This document shows positions 33,677-43,514 of a DNA stretch of 64,000 nt, piece after piece. Position numbers and translations under genes: made by a program. How positions within the stretch are numbered: position 1 is the first letter of the stretch; every line of letters begins with the position of its first letter. This DNA comes from Siccirubricoccus sp. G192 (lineage in GTDB: Bacteria; Pseudomonadota; Alphaproteobacteria; Acetobacterales; Acetobacteraceae). The notes beneath the pieces are model-generated. The model was not told the origin of the DNA. It saw only the letters and a program-made list of their open reading frames with translations, and searched no databases. The stretch spans positions 5,358,501 to 5,422,500 of the forward strand of contig NZ_JAHREN010000001.1 of the NCBI RefSeq assembly GCF_019084075.1, read 5' to 3'.

Positions 33677-34336
33677 TCAGGCGAGCAGGTCGTGGCTGGT
33701 GACGAAGCGCACGCCGAGTCCCTCCAGCCGCGTCCGCGCCGCATCCATGGTGGTGCCGCCGGAGGGCAGCGGCAGGCCGATGCCGCGGCAGGCATCCTCC
33801 ACCACGATGGTGGTGAAGCCGAAATGCACCGCATTCTCCGCTGACCAGGCGACGCAGAAATCCGTAGCGAGGCCGCAGAGGAACAGTCGCGTCACGCCAC
33901 GCGCCTTCAGCCAGGCATCGAGGCCGGTACCGGTCCTGCGGTCGTTCTCCAGGAAAGTGGAATAGCTGTCGATCTCCCGCCGGAAGCCTTTCCGGACGAT
34001 CAACTCGATCCGCCTCTGGTCGAGGTCGCGGTGCAGGGCGGCATTGGCGCTGCCCTGCACGGCATGATCGGGCCACAGGGTCTGCGGACCGTAGGAGGCC
34101 TCGATGCTCTCGAAAGGCTTCCTTCCGGGATGCGAACTGGCGAAGGAGAGATGCCCGCGCGGATGCCAGTCCTGGGTGGCGAAGGCGTGCAGGAAGGGAC
34201 CGGCGAGCAGGCGGTTGATCACCGGCACCACCGCATCGCCCTCCACCACGGGAAGCTCGCCGCCCGGCATGAAGGTGGGCTGCACATCCACCACGCCCAG
34301 CATGTCGGTGGCAGGATCGATCATATTGCCGGCCAT
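33677..34336 (-). CDS. pncA: Nicotinamidase/isochorismatase family hydrolase
   Basis: A 219-residue cysteine hydrolase. The catalytic triad is visible: Asp in GVVDVQPTF, Lys in VRKGF and Cys in CGLATDFCVAWSA. TQDWHPRGHLSF supplies the metal ligands typical of PncA. It converts nicotinamide to nicotinate in NAD salvage. ATG 34336 follows AAGGAGAGGCC. It is convergent with the TonB receptor gene. Confidence 0.88.
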   Translation of the reverse strand: MAGNMIDPATDMLGVVDVQPTFMPGGELPVVEGDAVVPVINRLLAGPFLHAFATQDWHPRGHLSFASSHPGRKPFESIEASYGPQTLWPDHAVQGSANAALHRDLDQRRIELIVRKGFRREIDSYSTFLENDRRTGTGLDAWLKARGVTRLFLCGLATDFCVAWSAENAVHFGFTTIVVEDACRGIGLPLPSGGTTMDAARTRLEGLGVRFVTSHDLLA

Positions 34337-34571
34337 GGCCTCTCCTTGTCCTGGCATGGGGCCGGTCTGCGCCAGGACCGCCCCCCCGCCAGCGTCGCGG
34401 CGGGGAGCGCCAGGGCGGTGCGGCGGGGGACGGGCCGGGGCATGGCGGCCTCCCGCAATTCGGCGCAAGGGTATCGCGGCGGGAGGGGCACGGCCAGGAA
34501 AGCCCGCGCGATCCGTCCGCCGGCTTGCGCGGCGCCCCGGGTGAGGCGAGGCTCCTCCCCCGCAACCCTGG

Positions 34572-36278
34572 ATGACCTTGCCCATGCCCGAGACGGATTG
34601 GCGCGCCCGCGCCGGCAGCCCCTTCACTTGCGAGAAGCGCCCCGCCACCGGCTCCCGCGGCATGGTGGTGACGAACCACCCGCTCGCCTCCGCCGCCGGG
34701 GCCGAGATGCTGGCCGGCGGCGGCAATGCGGTGGATGCCGCCGTGGCGGCGCTCTTCGCGCTGACGGTGGTGGAGCCGATGATGGTGGGGCTGCTGGGCG
34801 GCGGCATGGCGCATTTCCGCCTGCCGGATGGCAGCCACACCGTCATCGACGGGCTCTCCACCGTGCCGGCGGCGGGGCGGCCGGACATGTACACCCCGGT
34901 CTCCCAGGAGTGGCCGGCGGCGCTGGAGACGGTGGGGCGGGAGAATGCGGTCGGCGCCCGCTCCGTCGCCACCCCCGGCAACCTGCTGGCCTGGTGCGAG
35001 GCGCTGGCGCGCTTCGGCAGCCTGCCACTGGCCGATGTGATGCAGCCGGCGATCCGCCTCGCCGCGAGGGGCTTCCCGGCCACGCCCTATCTCGCCGAAT
35101 GCGCCGCCGATGCGGCGCCGGACCTGGCGCGCGATGCCGCCATCGCGGCGCTGTTCCTGCCCGATGGCGCGCCGCTGCGGCCCGGCAGCCGGCTGGTCCA
35201 GGGCGACTATGCCGAGACGCTGCGGAGCATCGCGCGGGAAGGCCCCGGCGCGCTGCATGGCGGGTCGATCGGCGCCGCCGTCGCCACCCATGTGGCGCGG
35301 CTCGGCGGCGTGCTGGACGAGGCCGACCTCCGCGACGCCCGGACGGTGGAGCGCCAGCCGGTGCGCGGTACCTATCGCGGCGTGGAGGTGGTGGGGCCGC
35401 CGCCGCCCTCCTCTGGCGGCGTGCACGTGATCCAGATGCTGAACCTGCTGGAAGGGTTCGACCTCGGCGCGCTCGGCTTCGGCACGGCGCCCACGCTGCA
35501 CCTGCTGGCCGAGGCGCTGAAGATGGCCTTCGCCGACCGCGCCGCCGCCACCGCCGACCCGGATTTCGTGCAGGTGCCGGTGGCGCGGCTGCTATCCAAA
35601 TCCTATGCCCTGGAGCGCCGGGCCCTGCTCGACCCCGCGCGCGCCCGTGCCTGGAGCGCCGGCGTCGCGGCAGGGGAGAGCCCCAATACCACGCATCTCA
35701 CCGTGGCCGATGCCGAGGGCCGCATCGTCTGCGCCACCCATACCATCAACAGCCTGTTCGGCGCCCGCTTCCTGGTCCCCGGCGTCGGGCTGATCCCCAA
35801 CAACTACATGGCGCTGTTCGACCCGCGGCCGGGCCATGCGCTCTCCATCGCGCCGGGCAAGCGCATCAGCACCAGCCAGGCGCCGCTGATCGCGCTGCGG
35901 GAAGGCAAGCCGCTGGTGGCGCTCGGCCTGCCCGGGGGGCTGCGCATCTTCGGCTCCGCCATGCAGGCGCTGCTGAACCTGCTGGACCACGGCATGAGCC
36001 TGCAGGAGGCGGTGGAGGCGCCGCGAGTCTGGACCCAGGGCCAGGCGCTGGAGGTGGAGGCCGGCGTGCCGGAGCCGGTGCGGGCGGCGCTGCGCGGAAT
36101 GGGGCATGAGGTGGTGGCGCTACCGCATGTGGCGGGCGGCATGTGCGCCATCCGCTTCCATGCGGATGGCATGCTGGAGGGCGCCGCCTGCTGGCGCGCC
36201 GATGGCACCGCGATCGGCCTCGGCGGCGGGCTGGCGCGCGAGGGGGTGCGGTTCTGGTCGGACCGGGTGCGGGGCTGA
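34572..36278 (+). CDS. ggt: Gamma-glutamyltransferase family protein
   Basis: A 568-residue Ntn-hydrolase precursor. The self-cleavage and nucleophile site reads SPNTTHLTVAD, with the second Thr as the likely nucleophile. Upstream blocks MVVTNHPLASAAGAEML and GGGMAHF, and downstream PGKRISTSQAPLI, are typical. There is no clear Sec signal peptide, so it may be one of the cytoplasmic or atypical members that act in catabolism rather than on periplasmic glutathione. ATG 34572 or 34584 may start it. Followed by a 2-hydroxyacid dehydrogenase gene 100 bases on. Confidence 0.87.
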   Translation: MTLPMPETDWRARAGSPFTCEKRPATGSRGMVVTNHPLASAAGAEMLAGGGNAVDAAVAALFALTVVEPMMVGLLGGGMAHFRLPDGSHTVIDGLSTVPAAGRPDMYTPVSQEWPAALETVGRENAVGARSVATPGNLLAWCEALARFGSLPLADVMQPAIRLAARGFPATPYLAECAADAAPDLARDAAIAALFLPDGAPLRPGSRLVQGDYAETLRSIAREGPGALHGGSIGAAVATHVARLGGVLDEADLRDARTVERQPVRGTYRGVEVVGPPPPSSGGVHVIQMLNLLEGFDLGALGFGTAPTLHLLAEALKMAFADRAAATADPDFVQVPVARLLSKSYALERRALLDPARARAWSAGVAAGESPNTTHLTVADAEGRIVCATHTINSLFGARFLVPGVGLIPNNYMALFDPRPGHALSIAPGKRISTSQAPLIALREGKPLVALGLPGGLRIFGSAMQALLNLLDHGMSLQEAVEAPRVWTQGQALEVEAGVPEPVRAALRGMGHEVVALPHVAGGMCAIRFHADGMLEGAACWRADGTAIGLGGGLAREGVRFWSDRVRG

Positions 36279-36378
36279 CCGCCGCGGTTGCCTCCGGGCA
36301 GACGGGATGCGGCCGGATTGCCAGCATCGCGCGGATGCCCTGCAATGGGCCGCACGGCCATCAAGCTGGAGGAAACGC

Positions 36379-37350
36379 ATGACCACCCGGATCATCATGA
36401 TGGACAGCGCGCTGAGCGCCACCGAGATCGCGCGGGAGATGCTGCCGGCCGGTTGCGACCTGGTGGTGGCCAAGCCCGGCAGCCCGGAATTCGCCGCCGC
36501 CGCGGCGCAGGCGGATTGCCTGGTCGGCTTCGGCGACCCGGCGATCAACGATGCCTTCTACCGCACGGCGCCGAAGCTCAAGCTGGTGCAGTTGCTCTCG
36601 GCCGGCTACGACCGCTGCGACATCGAGGCGGCGCGCCGCGCCGGCGTGCCGATCTGCAACAATGGCGGCGCCAATCCCACCGCCGTCTCCGAACACGCCA
36701 TCATGCTGATGCTGGCGGTCTGCCGGCGGCTGGTCTGGCAGCACCGCAACGTCGCCGCCGGGCGCTGGCGCGGCAACGACCTGGCGGGCACGAAATTGTG
36801 TGAGCTGCGCGGCAAGACGCTCGGCATCATCGGGCTTGGCGCCATCGGCAAGAAGGTGGCGCGGCTGGGCAATGCCTTCGGCATGGCGGTGCAGTACTAC
36901 GACCTGGCGCGGCTTTCCGAGGATGCGGAGGATGCGCTGGAGGTGCGGTTCCGGCTGATGAACGAGGTGCTGCGGACCTCCGACATCGTCTCCCTCCACG
37001 TGCCGCTGACCGCGGCCTCCCGCCACATGATCGGCGCGGCGGAGTTGCGGCAGATGAAGCCCACCGCCTATCTCATCAATACCTGCCGCGGCCCGGTGGT
37101 GGATGAGGTGGCGCTGGCCGAGGCGCTGGCCCAGGGGGTCATCGCCGGCGCCGGCCTCGATGTCTTCGACCAGGAACCGCCGGAGGCGGACAACCCGCTG
37201 TTCCGCCTGGACAATGTGGTGCTGACCCCGCATTTCGCCGGCCCCACCTGGGACAACCAACAGGCGCGCTTCCGCAACGCCTTCGACAATTGCCAGCGGG
37301 TGACGCGCGGCGAGAAGCCGCTCTGGGTGATCCCGGAACTGGCAGGGTAG
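36379..37350 (+). CDS. D-2-hydroxyacid dehydrogenase
   Basis: A 323-residue NAD-dependent D-isomer-specific 2-hydroxyacid dehydrogenase. GIIGLGAIGKKVARL is the nucleotide-binding loop; catalytic Arg is in NTCRGPVVDE, Glu in FDQEPPE and His in LTPHFAG. The catalytic set is complete. Substrate unclear; glyoxylate/hydroxypyruvate-like. GGAGGAAACGC precedes ATG 36379. Confidence 0.88.
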   Translation: MTTRIIMMDSALSATEIAREMLPAGCDLVVAKPGSPEFAAAAAQADCLVGFGDPAINDAFYRTAPKLKLVQLLSAGYDRCDIEAARRAGVPICNNGGANPTAVSEHAIMLMLAVCRRLVWQHRNVAAGRWRGNDLAGTKLCELRGKTLGIIGLGAIGKKVARLGNAFGMAVQYYDLARLSEDAEDALEVRFRLMNEVLRTSDIVSLHVPLTAASRHMIGAAELRQMKPTAYLINTCRGPVVDEVALAEALAQGVIAGAGLDVFDQEPPEADNPLFRLDNVVLTPHFAGPTWDNQQARFRNAFDNCQRVTRGEKPLWVIPELAG

Positions 37351-37399
37351 ATCGGATCGCGGGCGCCCGGACGCTGGTGCGTTCAGGCGCCAACCCCGC

Positions 37400-37708
37400 T
37401 CAGGACAGGTTCAGGGTGGCGCAGGCGGCCCACCATCGGGTCTGCACGGCGCTGTCGATGATGTCGCCGAGAAGCCCCTGCCCCTCCTCGCTGAAATCGA
37501 CGGCGCAGAGCGGCCCGGCGGGCGAGTCCACCCGCCGGACGGTGACCAAGCGGCAGCCCTCCGGCAGGGGGCCGCCGGGATTCTGCAGGGTCTGCTGCAC
37601 CAGGGCCATGGTGGGGCAGACCGCCACCTGCTGCGGCTGCGCGATGAGCGGCGCAGGACGCAGGGCCAGGGCCGATCCCAGGGCCGCAACCGCAAGCCAG
37701 TTCCGCAT
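37400..37708 (-). CDS. Small secreted hypothetical protein
   Basis: A 102-residue protein with a signal peptide (MRNWLAVAALGSALALRPA, cut near LIAQ) and four Cys in the mature part (VAVCPTM, EGCRLV, PLCAVDF and WAACATL), probably two disulfides. AAGGAG precedes the start. No family recognised. Confidence 0.65.
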   Translation of the reverse strand: MRNWLAVAALGSALALRPAPLIAQPQQVAVCPTMALVQQTLQNPGGPLPEGCRLVTVRRVDSPAGPLCAVDFSEEGQGLLGDIIDSAVQTRWWAACATLNLS

Positions 37709-37740
37709 CGCCGTGCTCCTTGTCGCGCGTCGGGCGCGTC

Positions 37741-37783
37741 CTACAGCGGCGTGCCGAACTGATGGTTCGGCACGCCGCTGTAG
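37741..37783. repeat. Perfect 19-bp hairpin
   Basis: CTACAGCGGCGTGCCGAAC (37741-37759) is followed by the loop TGATG and its exact reverse complement to 37783. It lies between two minus-strand genes and lacks a T run, so it is more like a REP-type or mobile intergenic repeat than a terminator. Confidence 0.85.
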
Positions 37784-37794
37784 TCCGTTGCTTG

Positions 37795-37845
37795 TAGAGC
37801 GGATTCACGCCTCCGGGCGGTTCTGCCCTGCGGCGATCCGCTCTA
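37795..37845. repeat. Second inverted repeat beside the hairpin
   Basis: TAGAGCGGAT (37795-37804) and ATCCGCTCTA (37836-37845) are exact reverse complements around a GC-rich 31-base centre. With the neighbouring hairpin it makes a compact palindromic unit of about 105 bases just after the LLM gene stop. Confidence 0.7.
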
Positions 37846-39039
37846 GAGTTCCACCTTGCCGGTATGCAGGCGCATCCGCATGTGGTCCGGCACCTCCTGC
37901 CCGGCATCGGTGAAGGCTTTCCGCAGCGCGCCCATGCTCGGGCCGAAGATCCCGGTGCGGTTCTCGCTGCACCATTCGCGGGAGCCGATGGTGGTCTCCA
38001 CGGAATGCTGGAAGCGCGGCATGACCCAGCGGGCAAACATCTCGTAGCTCCGCATGGTCTGCTCGCGGTTGGCCCATTCATGGCTGCGGAACAGCACGCC
38101 ACCGGCGCCGCCCTCGGTGAATGCCAGCATGCGCTCGATGCCTTTCGCCACCGTCTCCGGGCTGCCGACCAGGGTGGTGCCGGCGCGCAGCCCATCGGTG
38201 AGCGGGTCCTCGCTCCGCATCGGCGGGCGGCCGAGGGTCTCGCTGAAATAGCTCAAGGTCTCCAGCCGCTCGCCATGGCGGACCTCACGCATCGCCGTCT
38301 CGTCATCCTCGGCGCAATGCATGTTCACCACCAGCTTCCAGCCGGCGCGATCCATCACCTTGCCGTGCTTCGCCGCCTCGGACTCGCCGAGCCGCCAATG
38401 CTCCGCCAGCTTCTGCGGCCCGCCGGGCAGGCCGGCGCCGATCGAGAGCATGCCAACCCCGTGCCTGGCCGCCGCCAGCACGCCGGAGGGGGTGGTGACG
38501 GAGGCGACGGCGATCGGGAAGCGCGGATAGGTATAGGGCGCCAGGTGCAGCCGCGCCTCGCGCAGCTCGAACCAATCGGTCTTCATCGTCACCGGCTCGT
38601 CGCAGGCCAGCAGCCGCATGATGGCGCCGAGGCTCTCATCCATCATGCGCCGCTGCTGCTCGGCATCGATGCCCATCATATAGGCGTCGGAGACCAGCGC
38701 GCCGGGGCCGCAGCCCAGCATGACGCGGCCGCGCGTCATGTGGTCGAGCTGCACGAAGCGCTGCGCCACCAGCAGCGGATGATGGTAGGGCAAGGAGGTG
38801 ACGCCGGAGCCGAGCATGATGTGCTTCGTGCGTTCCGCCGCGGCGGCGATGAAGATCTCGGGGCTGGCGATGATCTCCCAGCCGGCCGAATGATGCTCGC
38901 CGATCCAGGCCTCGTCATAGCCGAGCTGGTCGAGCCAGGTGACCAGTTCCAGGTCGCGGGCGATCGCCAGGGTCGGGTTGTCGCCCACCCGGTGGAAGGG
39001 CGCGAGGAAGATGCCGAAGCGCAAGCCACGATGAGCCAT
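37843..39039 (-). CDS. LLM class flavin-dependent oxidoreductase
   Basis: A 398-residue bacterial luciferase-like monooxygenase. It shows DEAWIGEHHSAGWEI, SLPYHHPLLVAQRF and LDHMTRGRVMLGCGPG, and WSEN-type C-terminus. Members use FMNH2 and oxygen to oxidise small substrates; this one recalls limonene- or alkanal-type monooxygenases. Substrate unknown. Single gene, convergent or in line with the small secreted gene through the hairpin region. Confidence 0.87.
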   Translation of the reverse strand: MAHRGLRFGIFLAPFHRVGDNPTLAIARDLELVTWLDQLGYDEAWIGEHHSAGWEIIASPEIFIAAAAERTKHIMLGSGVTSLPYHHPLLVAQRFVQLDHMTRGRVMLGCGPGALVSDAYMMGIDAEQQRRMMDESLGAIMRLLACDEPVTMKTDWFELREARLHLAPYTYPRFPIAVASVTTPSGVLAAARHGVGMLSIGAGLPGGPQKLAEHWRLGESEAAKHGKVMDRAGWKLVVNMHCAEDDETAMREVRHGERLETLSYFSETLGRPPMRSEDPLTDGLRAGTTLVGSPETVAKGIERMLAFTEGGAGGVLFRSHEWANREQTMRSYEMFARWVMPRFQHSVETTIGSREWCSENRTGIFGPSMGALRKAFTDAGQEVPDHMRMRLHTGKVEL

Positions 39040-39106
39040 GGTTGGAGGATGCCTTTCCCGGACCCGTTGTTCCCCGGCCGAGGCTAGGGACCAGCGCCCC
39101 CGCCGG

Positions 39107-39976
39107 TCAACCGGCCCGCCGCGCCAGCGCCACGCCGACCGCCGCCAGCGCGGTGCCGGCCCAGGCCAGCGGCGCCATCACCTCCCCCAGCACACCCCAG
39201 GCGATCAGCGCCGCCAGCGGCGGCACCAGGAAGAACAGGGCGGAGACCCGCGCCGCCCCGCCATGCCGGATCATCGCCAGCAGCAGACTGGTGGCGATGA
39301 GAGAATTGGCCAACACCAGATAGGCCAGCGGCAGCACCAGCCCCGGCGCCCAATCGACACGCATAGTCTCGGTCAACGCCGCGACCGGCAGGGTGGCCAG
39401 CAACCCCACCGCATAGAGCACCAGATTGGCCATCACCGGATGGCAGGGCTGGCCGCCGTGCTTCTCCAGCAGCGCCCCCGCCGTCATGGTGCCGAGTGCC
39501 GCCACTGCGAAGCCGAGCCCAAGCCAGCCCTCCGCCCGCACCGCCGAGCCGCTGAGGATCACCGCCGCCGCCCCCGCGAGGCCGAGCAGCAGCCCCACCC
39601 AGGCGCGGCCGCCCACCGCCTCCCCCGCCAGCCCAGGCGCCAGCAGTGCCACCAGCACGGGTTGCAGGGCGATGAGGAGCGCCAGCCCGCCCGCCGTCAT
39701 GCCCCAGAACTGGGCCAGGTTGCAGGCGGCGAAATAGCCGAATTGCACCACCAGCCCCATCAGCAGCAGGTGCCGCAACAGCGCGCCCCGCGGCGGGCGC
39801 AGCCGCAGCAGCGCCGCCAGCGGCAGCAGCCCCGCCACCACCACCAGGTAACGCAGCGCCTGCAGGGTCAGCGGCTCGGCATGTTCGAGGCCGAGCCGCA
39901 CCGCGGTGAAGCCGCCGGACCAGAGCCCGACGAAGACGAAAGGCCCGAACCGGCGCAGCATGGCATCCGCGCGCAC
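39107..39976 (-). CDS. EamA/DMT family transporter
   Basis: A 289-residue protein with about ten membrane spans in two EamA repeats (FVGLWSGGFTAVRLGLEHAE in the first, GTMTAGALLEKHGG in the second). DMT exporters expel metabolites or amino acids. The start may be GTG 39976 or ATG 39961. No tight operon partner. Confidence 0.83.
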   Translation of the reverse strand: MRADAMLRRFGPFVFVGLWSGGFTAVRLGLEHAEPLTLQALRYLVVVAGLLPLAALLRLRPPRGALLRHLLLMGLVVQFGYFAACNLAQFWGMTAGGLALLIALQPVLVALLAPGLAGEAVGGRAWVGLLLGLAGAAAVILSGSAVRAEGWLGLGFAVAALGTMTAGALLEKHGGQPCHPVMANLVLYAVGLLATLPVAALTETMRVDWAPGLVLPLAYLVLANSLIATSLLLAMIRHGGAARVSALFFLVPPLAALIAWGVLGEVMAPLAWAGTALAAVGVALARRAG

Positions 39977-40143
39977 CCGCCCTCACCGATACCGCGGCCG
40001 CGTGGCGAGGCGGCCGCTCACGACCGGCTGGCATCCTGCCTCCTGTACGTCACCGGCGAGCGCCAGGGGCAGGCAGGCCATGAGGTCCGGTGCGCCAGTA
40101 CGATCCCGTTGCCCGGCGGGCTTCGGGATCGGCGCACCGGGTT

Positions 40144-41298
40144 TCAGCGGGCCCGCTCGGCGGTCCGCAGCGCCGCCGAGCCGCCGGAGACGCCGATGCG
40201 GGTGCCGGTATCGGTGAGCTTGCCATCCTCCCCCACCCGCAGCACCTGCACGTTCCGCTCCACCATGTTGCCGACCAGCAGGGTGCGGCCGTCCTGCGAG
40301 AAGGCGGTGCCCTGGGACCAAGTGCCGACCTGCGCCTCGGAGACCACCGAGAGCCGCCCGTTGTCGATCCGCAGCATCTTCACCAGGCCCGGCCCGTGGA
40401 AGGGCGAGTCGGCGGGCTTGTTGGAGCCATTCATCACCGTGACCGCGACATGGCGGCTGTCCGGGCTGGTCATGATGCCCTCAGGCGTCTGGCCGACGCT
40501 GACGGTATCGACGATGCGGAAGGGCTCGCGTTGCAGGTCGATCAGGCTGACCGTATCGGCATCGCCGGTGCCGCGGCCGATATTCGCCACCACCGCCCAG
40601 CGGCCATCCGGCGTGATCGCCAGCCCATAGGGGCGGACGCCCGTGGTGATCTGGCGGTCGAGCTTGGTGACGCGATCGCCGTCGATCTGCAGCACATTGA
40701 CCATGTGGTCGCCATAGCGCGTCACCAGCGCATGGCGGCCATCCGGGGTGAAGGCGACATGGCTGACCTCGGAGCCCACGGTGCCGATCTCGACCTTGCC
40801 GGCCGGCGTCACCTGGCCGCCCTGGATGCGGTAGATGCTGACCGTGCCCTCCGCCCGGTTCGCCACCAGCGCCATGGTGCCGGCCCGGTTGATGGAGACG
40901 CCGGCGGGCGCGGTGCCGGTCGGCACGGTGGCGGTGATGCGGGGCGGATTGGCGGTGAGGTCGATCACCGCCATGGTGATGCCGGGAACCATCTTGCCGG
41001 GATCGGCCGGGTCGGGCCGCTGGTTGGCGGTGGCCAGCGCCATCCGCTCATCCGGCGTGATGGCGACCGAGAGCGGCGGGCCGACCACGCTGGAGGGTAC
41101 CGGGATCTCGGCGCGCAGCGCCGGCGGGTTGGCCGCCAGATCGATGACCGAGAGCGTGTCCGGCGCAGCGTCGCGCACCACACGGGTCACGCCATTCTCC
41201 AGCACCAGCTTGTTGTCGTTGACCGAGAGCGCGAGTTCGGCGCGGGCGGCAACGGTGAGCGCGGCGAGGCCGGCGCTGGCCAGCAGCAGGCGTTTCAT
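40144..41298 (-). CDS. Secreted beta-propeller protein, YncE-like
   Basis: A 384-residue periplasmic protein with a signal peptide (LLLASAGLAALTVAARA) and about seven repeats of the YVTN/lactonase-like propeller type (VAFTPDGRHALVTRYGD, LAITPDGRWAVVANIGRG). Such proteins bind ligands or act as lactonases; no catalytic set could be fixed. Divergent from the LLM gene at 41489. Confidence 0.8.
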   Translation of the reverse strand: MKRLLLASAGLAALTVAARAELALSVNDNKLVLENGVTRVVRDAAPDTLSVIDLAANPPALRAEIPVPSSVVGPPLSVAITPDERMALATANQRPDPADPGKMVPGITMAVIDLTANPPRITATVPTGTAPAGVSINRAGTMALVANRAEGTVSIYRIQGGQVTPAGKVEIGTVGSEVSHVAFTPDGRHALVTRYGDHMVNVLQIDGDRVTKLDRQITTGVRPYGLAITPDGRWAVVANIGRGTGDADTVSLIDLQREPFRIVDTVSVGQTPEGIMTSPDSRHVAVTVMNGSNKPADSPFHGPGLVKMLRIDNGRLSVVSEAQVGTWSQGTAFSQDGRTLLVGNMVERNVQVLRVGEDGKLTDTGTRIGVSGGSAALRTAERAR

Positions 41299-41334
41299 GG
41301 CGGCTCCTCCCTTGGGGCATCATTGGCCCGCAGG

Positions 41335-41450
41335 GGGAGTGTCGGCCCGGCGCGGGGCCGAGCGCAAGCGCCAGCGGATCACGACCCGGCCCCGACCTGC
41401 TTCGGAGGCGCCCGGGGTTGAGGTGCCGGGGGGGTTTGCCGGACACTCCC
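41335..41450. repeat. Inverted repeat in the divergent promoter region
   Basis: GGGAGTGTC (41335-41343) and GACACTCCC (41442-41450) are exact reverse complements about 100 bases apart, between two divergent genes. Chance or operator cannot be told apart. Confidence 0.3.
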
Positions 41451-41488
41451 GGCCAAGGCCCATCACCAGGAACCGAGGAAGCCCAGGG

Positions 41489-42565
41489 ATGCATTTCGGC
41501 CAGTTCAACCTCATGGGATACCGCCGCCCGGGCACGCCGCCGCATGAGATCTATGATGCCGCCGTGGCGCAGGTGAAGGCGGCGGAGCAGGCGGATTTCG
41601 CGATCTCCTGGTTCGCCGAACACCATTTCTCCAACTACTCGGTCTGCCCCTCGCCGCTGATGATGGTGGCGCGCTGCGCCGGGGAGACCAGCCGCATCAG
41701 GCTCGGCAGCGGCGTGGTGATCGTGCCGCTCTACCAGCCGGCGCGGCTGCTCTCCGAGATCGGCATGGTGGACAGCCTGACCCATGGCCGGCTCGTGCTG
41801 GGGATCGGCAGCGGCTACCAGCCCTATGAATTCGAGCGCTTCGGCGAGGACCTCTCCCACTCCACCGAAAAGCTGCTGGAATTCATGGAGATGCTGGAGC
41901 TGGCGGTCGGGCAGGAGACCTTCAGCTATGCGGGCCGCCATCTGCGGATGCCGGAGACGCATGTGGCTTCCCGCCCCATGGCCGGCCTGCCGGATGTCTG
42001 GGTGGCCGGCGACAACCCGGCATTGCACCGGCTGGCGGCGCGGCGCGGGTATGTGGTGATGGTGACGCCGCGGCACTTCACCGCGGAGATGCTGGCCGCC
42101 GCCCGCCAGCGCTTCGAGGCGACCTACCGCGAGGCGGGCCAGGACCCCCGCCGCATGCGCTTCGCCGCGCTGCGCCATATCTGCGTGACCGACAGCCGCG
42201 CCGAGGCGGCGGGCTTCCTCGATGAGGTCCGCCACCAGATCCGCCTCTCCCAGAGCCTCCGTCACCGCGAGCAGGCCATGGCGGGCAGCATGCTGGTGGA
42301 GAAGCCCTGGCCCGGCGAGGCCAGCCTGGAGGAGATGGCCGGCCATATGCTGGTCGGCTCCCCGGAGATGATCGCCGAACGCATGGCGGAGGAGATCCGC
42401 CGCGCCGAGCCCTGCCACTACCTGCTGCAATCCCAGGCCGGCGGCTCCTCCCTGCCGCTGGCGCTGCGCTCCATCGAGCGTTTCGCCCGCGACGTGCGGC
42501 CGCTGCTGGAACGGGCGGTGGGGCCGCTGGAGCGGATCGGGGCCGGGGGCGCGGCGATGGGCTGA
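41489..42565 (+). CDS. LLM class flavin-dependent oxidoreductase
   Basis: A 358-residue second luciferase-like protein: AEHHFSNYSVCPSPLMM, GSGVVIVPLYQPARLL and HGRLVLGIGSGYQPYEFERF. It is shorter than and diverged from the one at 37843. ATG 41489 follows GAGGAA. Substrate unknown. Confidence 0.87.
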   Translation: MHFGQFNLMGYRRPGTPPHEIYDAAVAQVKAAEQADFAISWFAEHHFSNYSVCPSPLMMVARCAGETSRIRLGSGVVIVPLYQPARLLSEIGMVDSLTHGRLVLGIGSGYQPYEFERFGEDLSHSTEKLLEFMEMLELAVGQETFSYAGRHLRMPETHVASRPMAGLPDVWVAGDNPALHRLAARRGYVVMVTPRHFTAEMLAAARQRFEATYREAGQDPRRMRFAALRHICVTDSRAEAAGFLDEVRHQIRLSQSLRHREQAMAGSMLVEKPWPGEASLEEMAGHMLVGSPEMIAERMAEEIRRAEPCHYLLQSQAGGSSLPLALRSIERFARDVRPLLERAVGPLERIGAGGAAMG

Positions 42566-42629
42566 CCGTGATCGGGATGGCGGCATTGCCGGGATGCGGG
42601 CGGCGGCGGTGCCTGCTACCTCTGCCGCC

Positions 42630-43514
42630 ATGATCGGCATCGATTGGGGCACCACCAGCCTGCGCGCCTATCGGCTGGATGCCGCCGGCGCCATCCTCGA
42701 CCGGCGGGAGAGCCCGCAGGGCATCCTCGCCGTGGAGCCGGGCGGTTTCCCGGCGATCCTGGACCAGGAAATCCGCCCCTGGCTGGAGGCCGGCGAATCG
42801 CTCGTGCTGCTCTGCGGCATGGTCGGCAGCCGCCAGGGCTGGCAGGAAGTGCCCTACCTCGCCTGCCCCGCCGGTCCGGCGGAGATTGCCGGGGCCTTGG
42901 TGCCACTGGATTTCCCCGGCGCCCGCTGCCTGCTGGTGCCCGGCCTCACCACGCGCGACGCCGCCGGCGTGCCGGATGTGATGCGCGGCGAGGAAACCAA
43001 GCTGGTCGGGCTGCTGGCCGAGCTTGGCGATAGGGCGGCGCTGCTCTGCTTGCCCGGCACCCACAGCAAATGGGCGCGGATCGGCGGCGGCCGCATCACC
43101 GGCTTCGCCACGCGGATGACCGGCGAGACCCGCGCCGTGCTGCTGGAGCACAGCATCCTCGGCCGCCTCGCCGGGCCTGGAAACGGCGGCGATGCGGCCT
43201 TCCTGCGCGGGGTGCGGCGCGCCCGGGAGCCGGGCGGGCTGCTGCACCACCTCTTCGGCACCCGCGCGCTCGGCCTGATGGGCGAGCTGGCGGCCGAGGA
43301 TACGGACGACTACCTCTCCGGCCTGCTGATCGGCCATGAGGTGGGGGCGGCGCTGGCCGAAGGCATGCCGGAAGGTCCGGTGCATCTGGCCGGCTCGGAA
43401 ACCCTCTGCCGCCTCTATGCGCTGGCCTTCGGCGAATTCGGCCTGGCGCACCGGCAGCACGACCCTGATATCGCCGCCGCCGGCCTGGCTCTGATCGGGA
43501 AGACCCTTGCATGA
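42630..43514 (+). CDS. dgoK: 2-dehydro-3-deoxygalactonokinase
   Basis: A 294-residue sugar-acid kinase. MIGIDWGTTSLRAYRLD is the phosphate-binding start of the DgoK family; GEETKLVGLL and LPGTHSKWARI are further family blocks. It phosphorylates 2-keto-3-deoxygalactonate. ATG 42630 is favoured, as upstream codons are unlike the family. The stop overlaps the dgoA start (ATGA). Confidence 0.9.
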   Translation: MIGIDWGTTSLRAYRLDAAGAILDRRESPQGILAVEPGGFPAILDQEIRPWLEAGESLVLLCGMVGSRQGWQEVPYLACPAGPAEIAGALVPLDFPGARCLLVPGLTTRDAAGVPDVMRGEETKLVGLLAELGDRAALLCLPGTHSKWARIGGGRITGFATRMTGETRAVLLEHSILGRLAGPGNGGDAAFLRGVRRAREPGGLLHHLFGTRALGLMGELAAEDTDDYLSGLLIGHEVGAALAEGMPEGPVHLAGSETLCRLYALAFGEFGLAHRQHDPDIAAAGLALIGKTLA

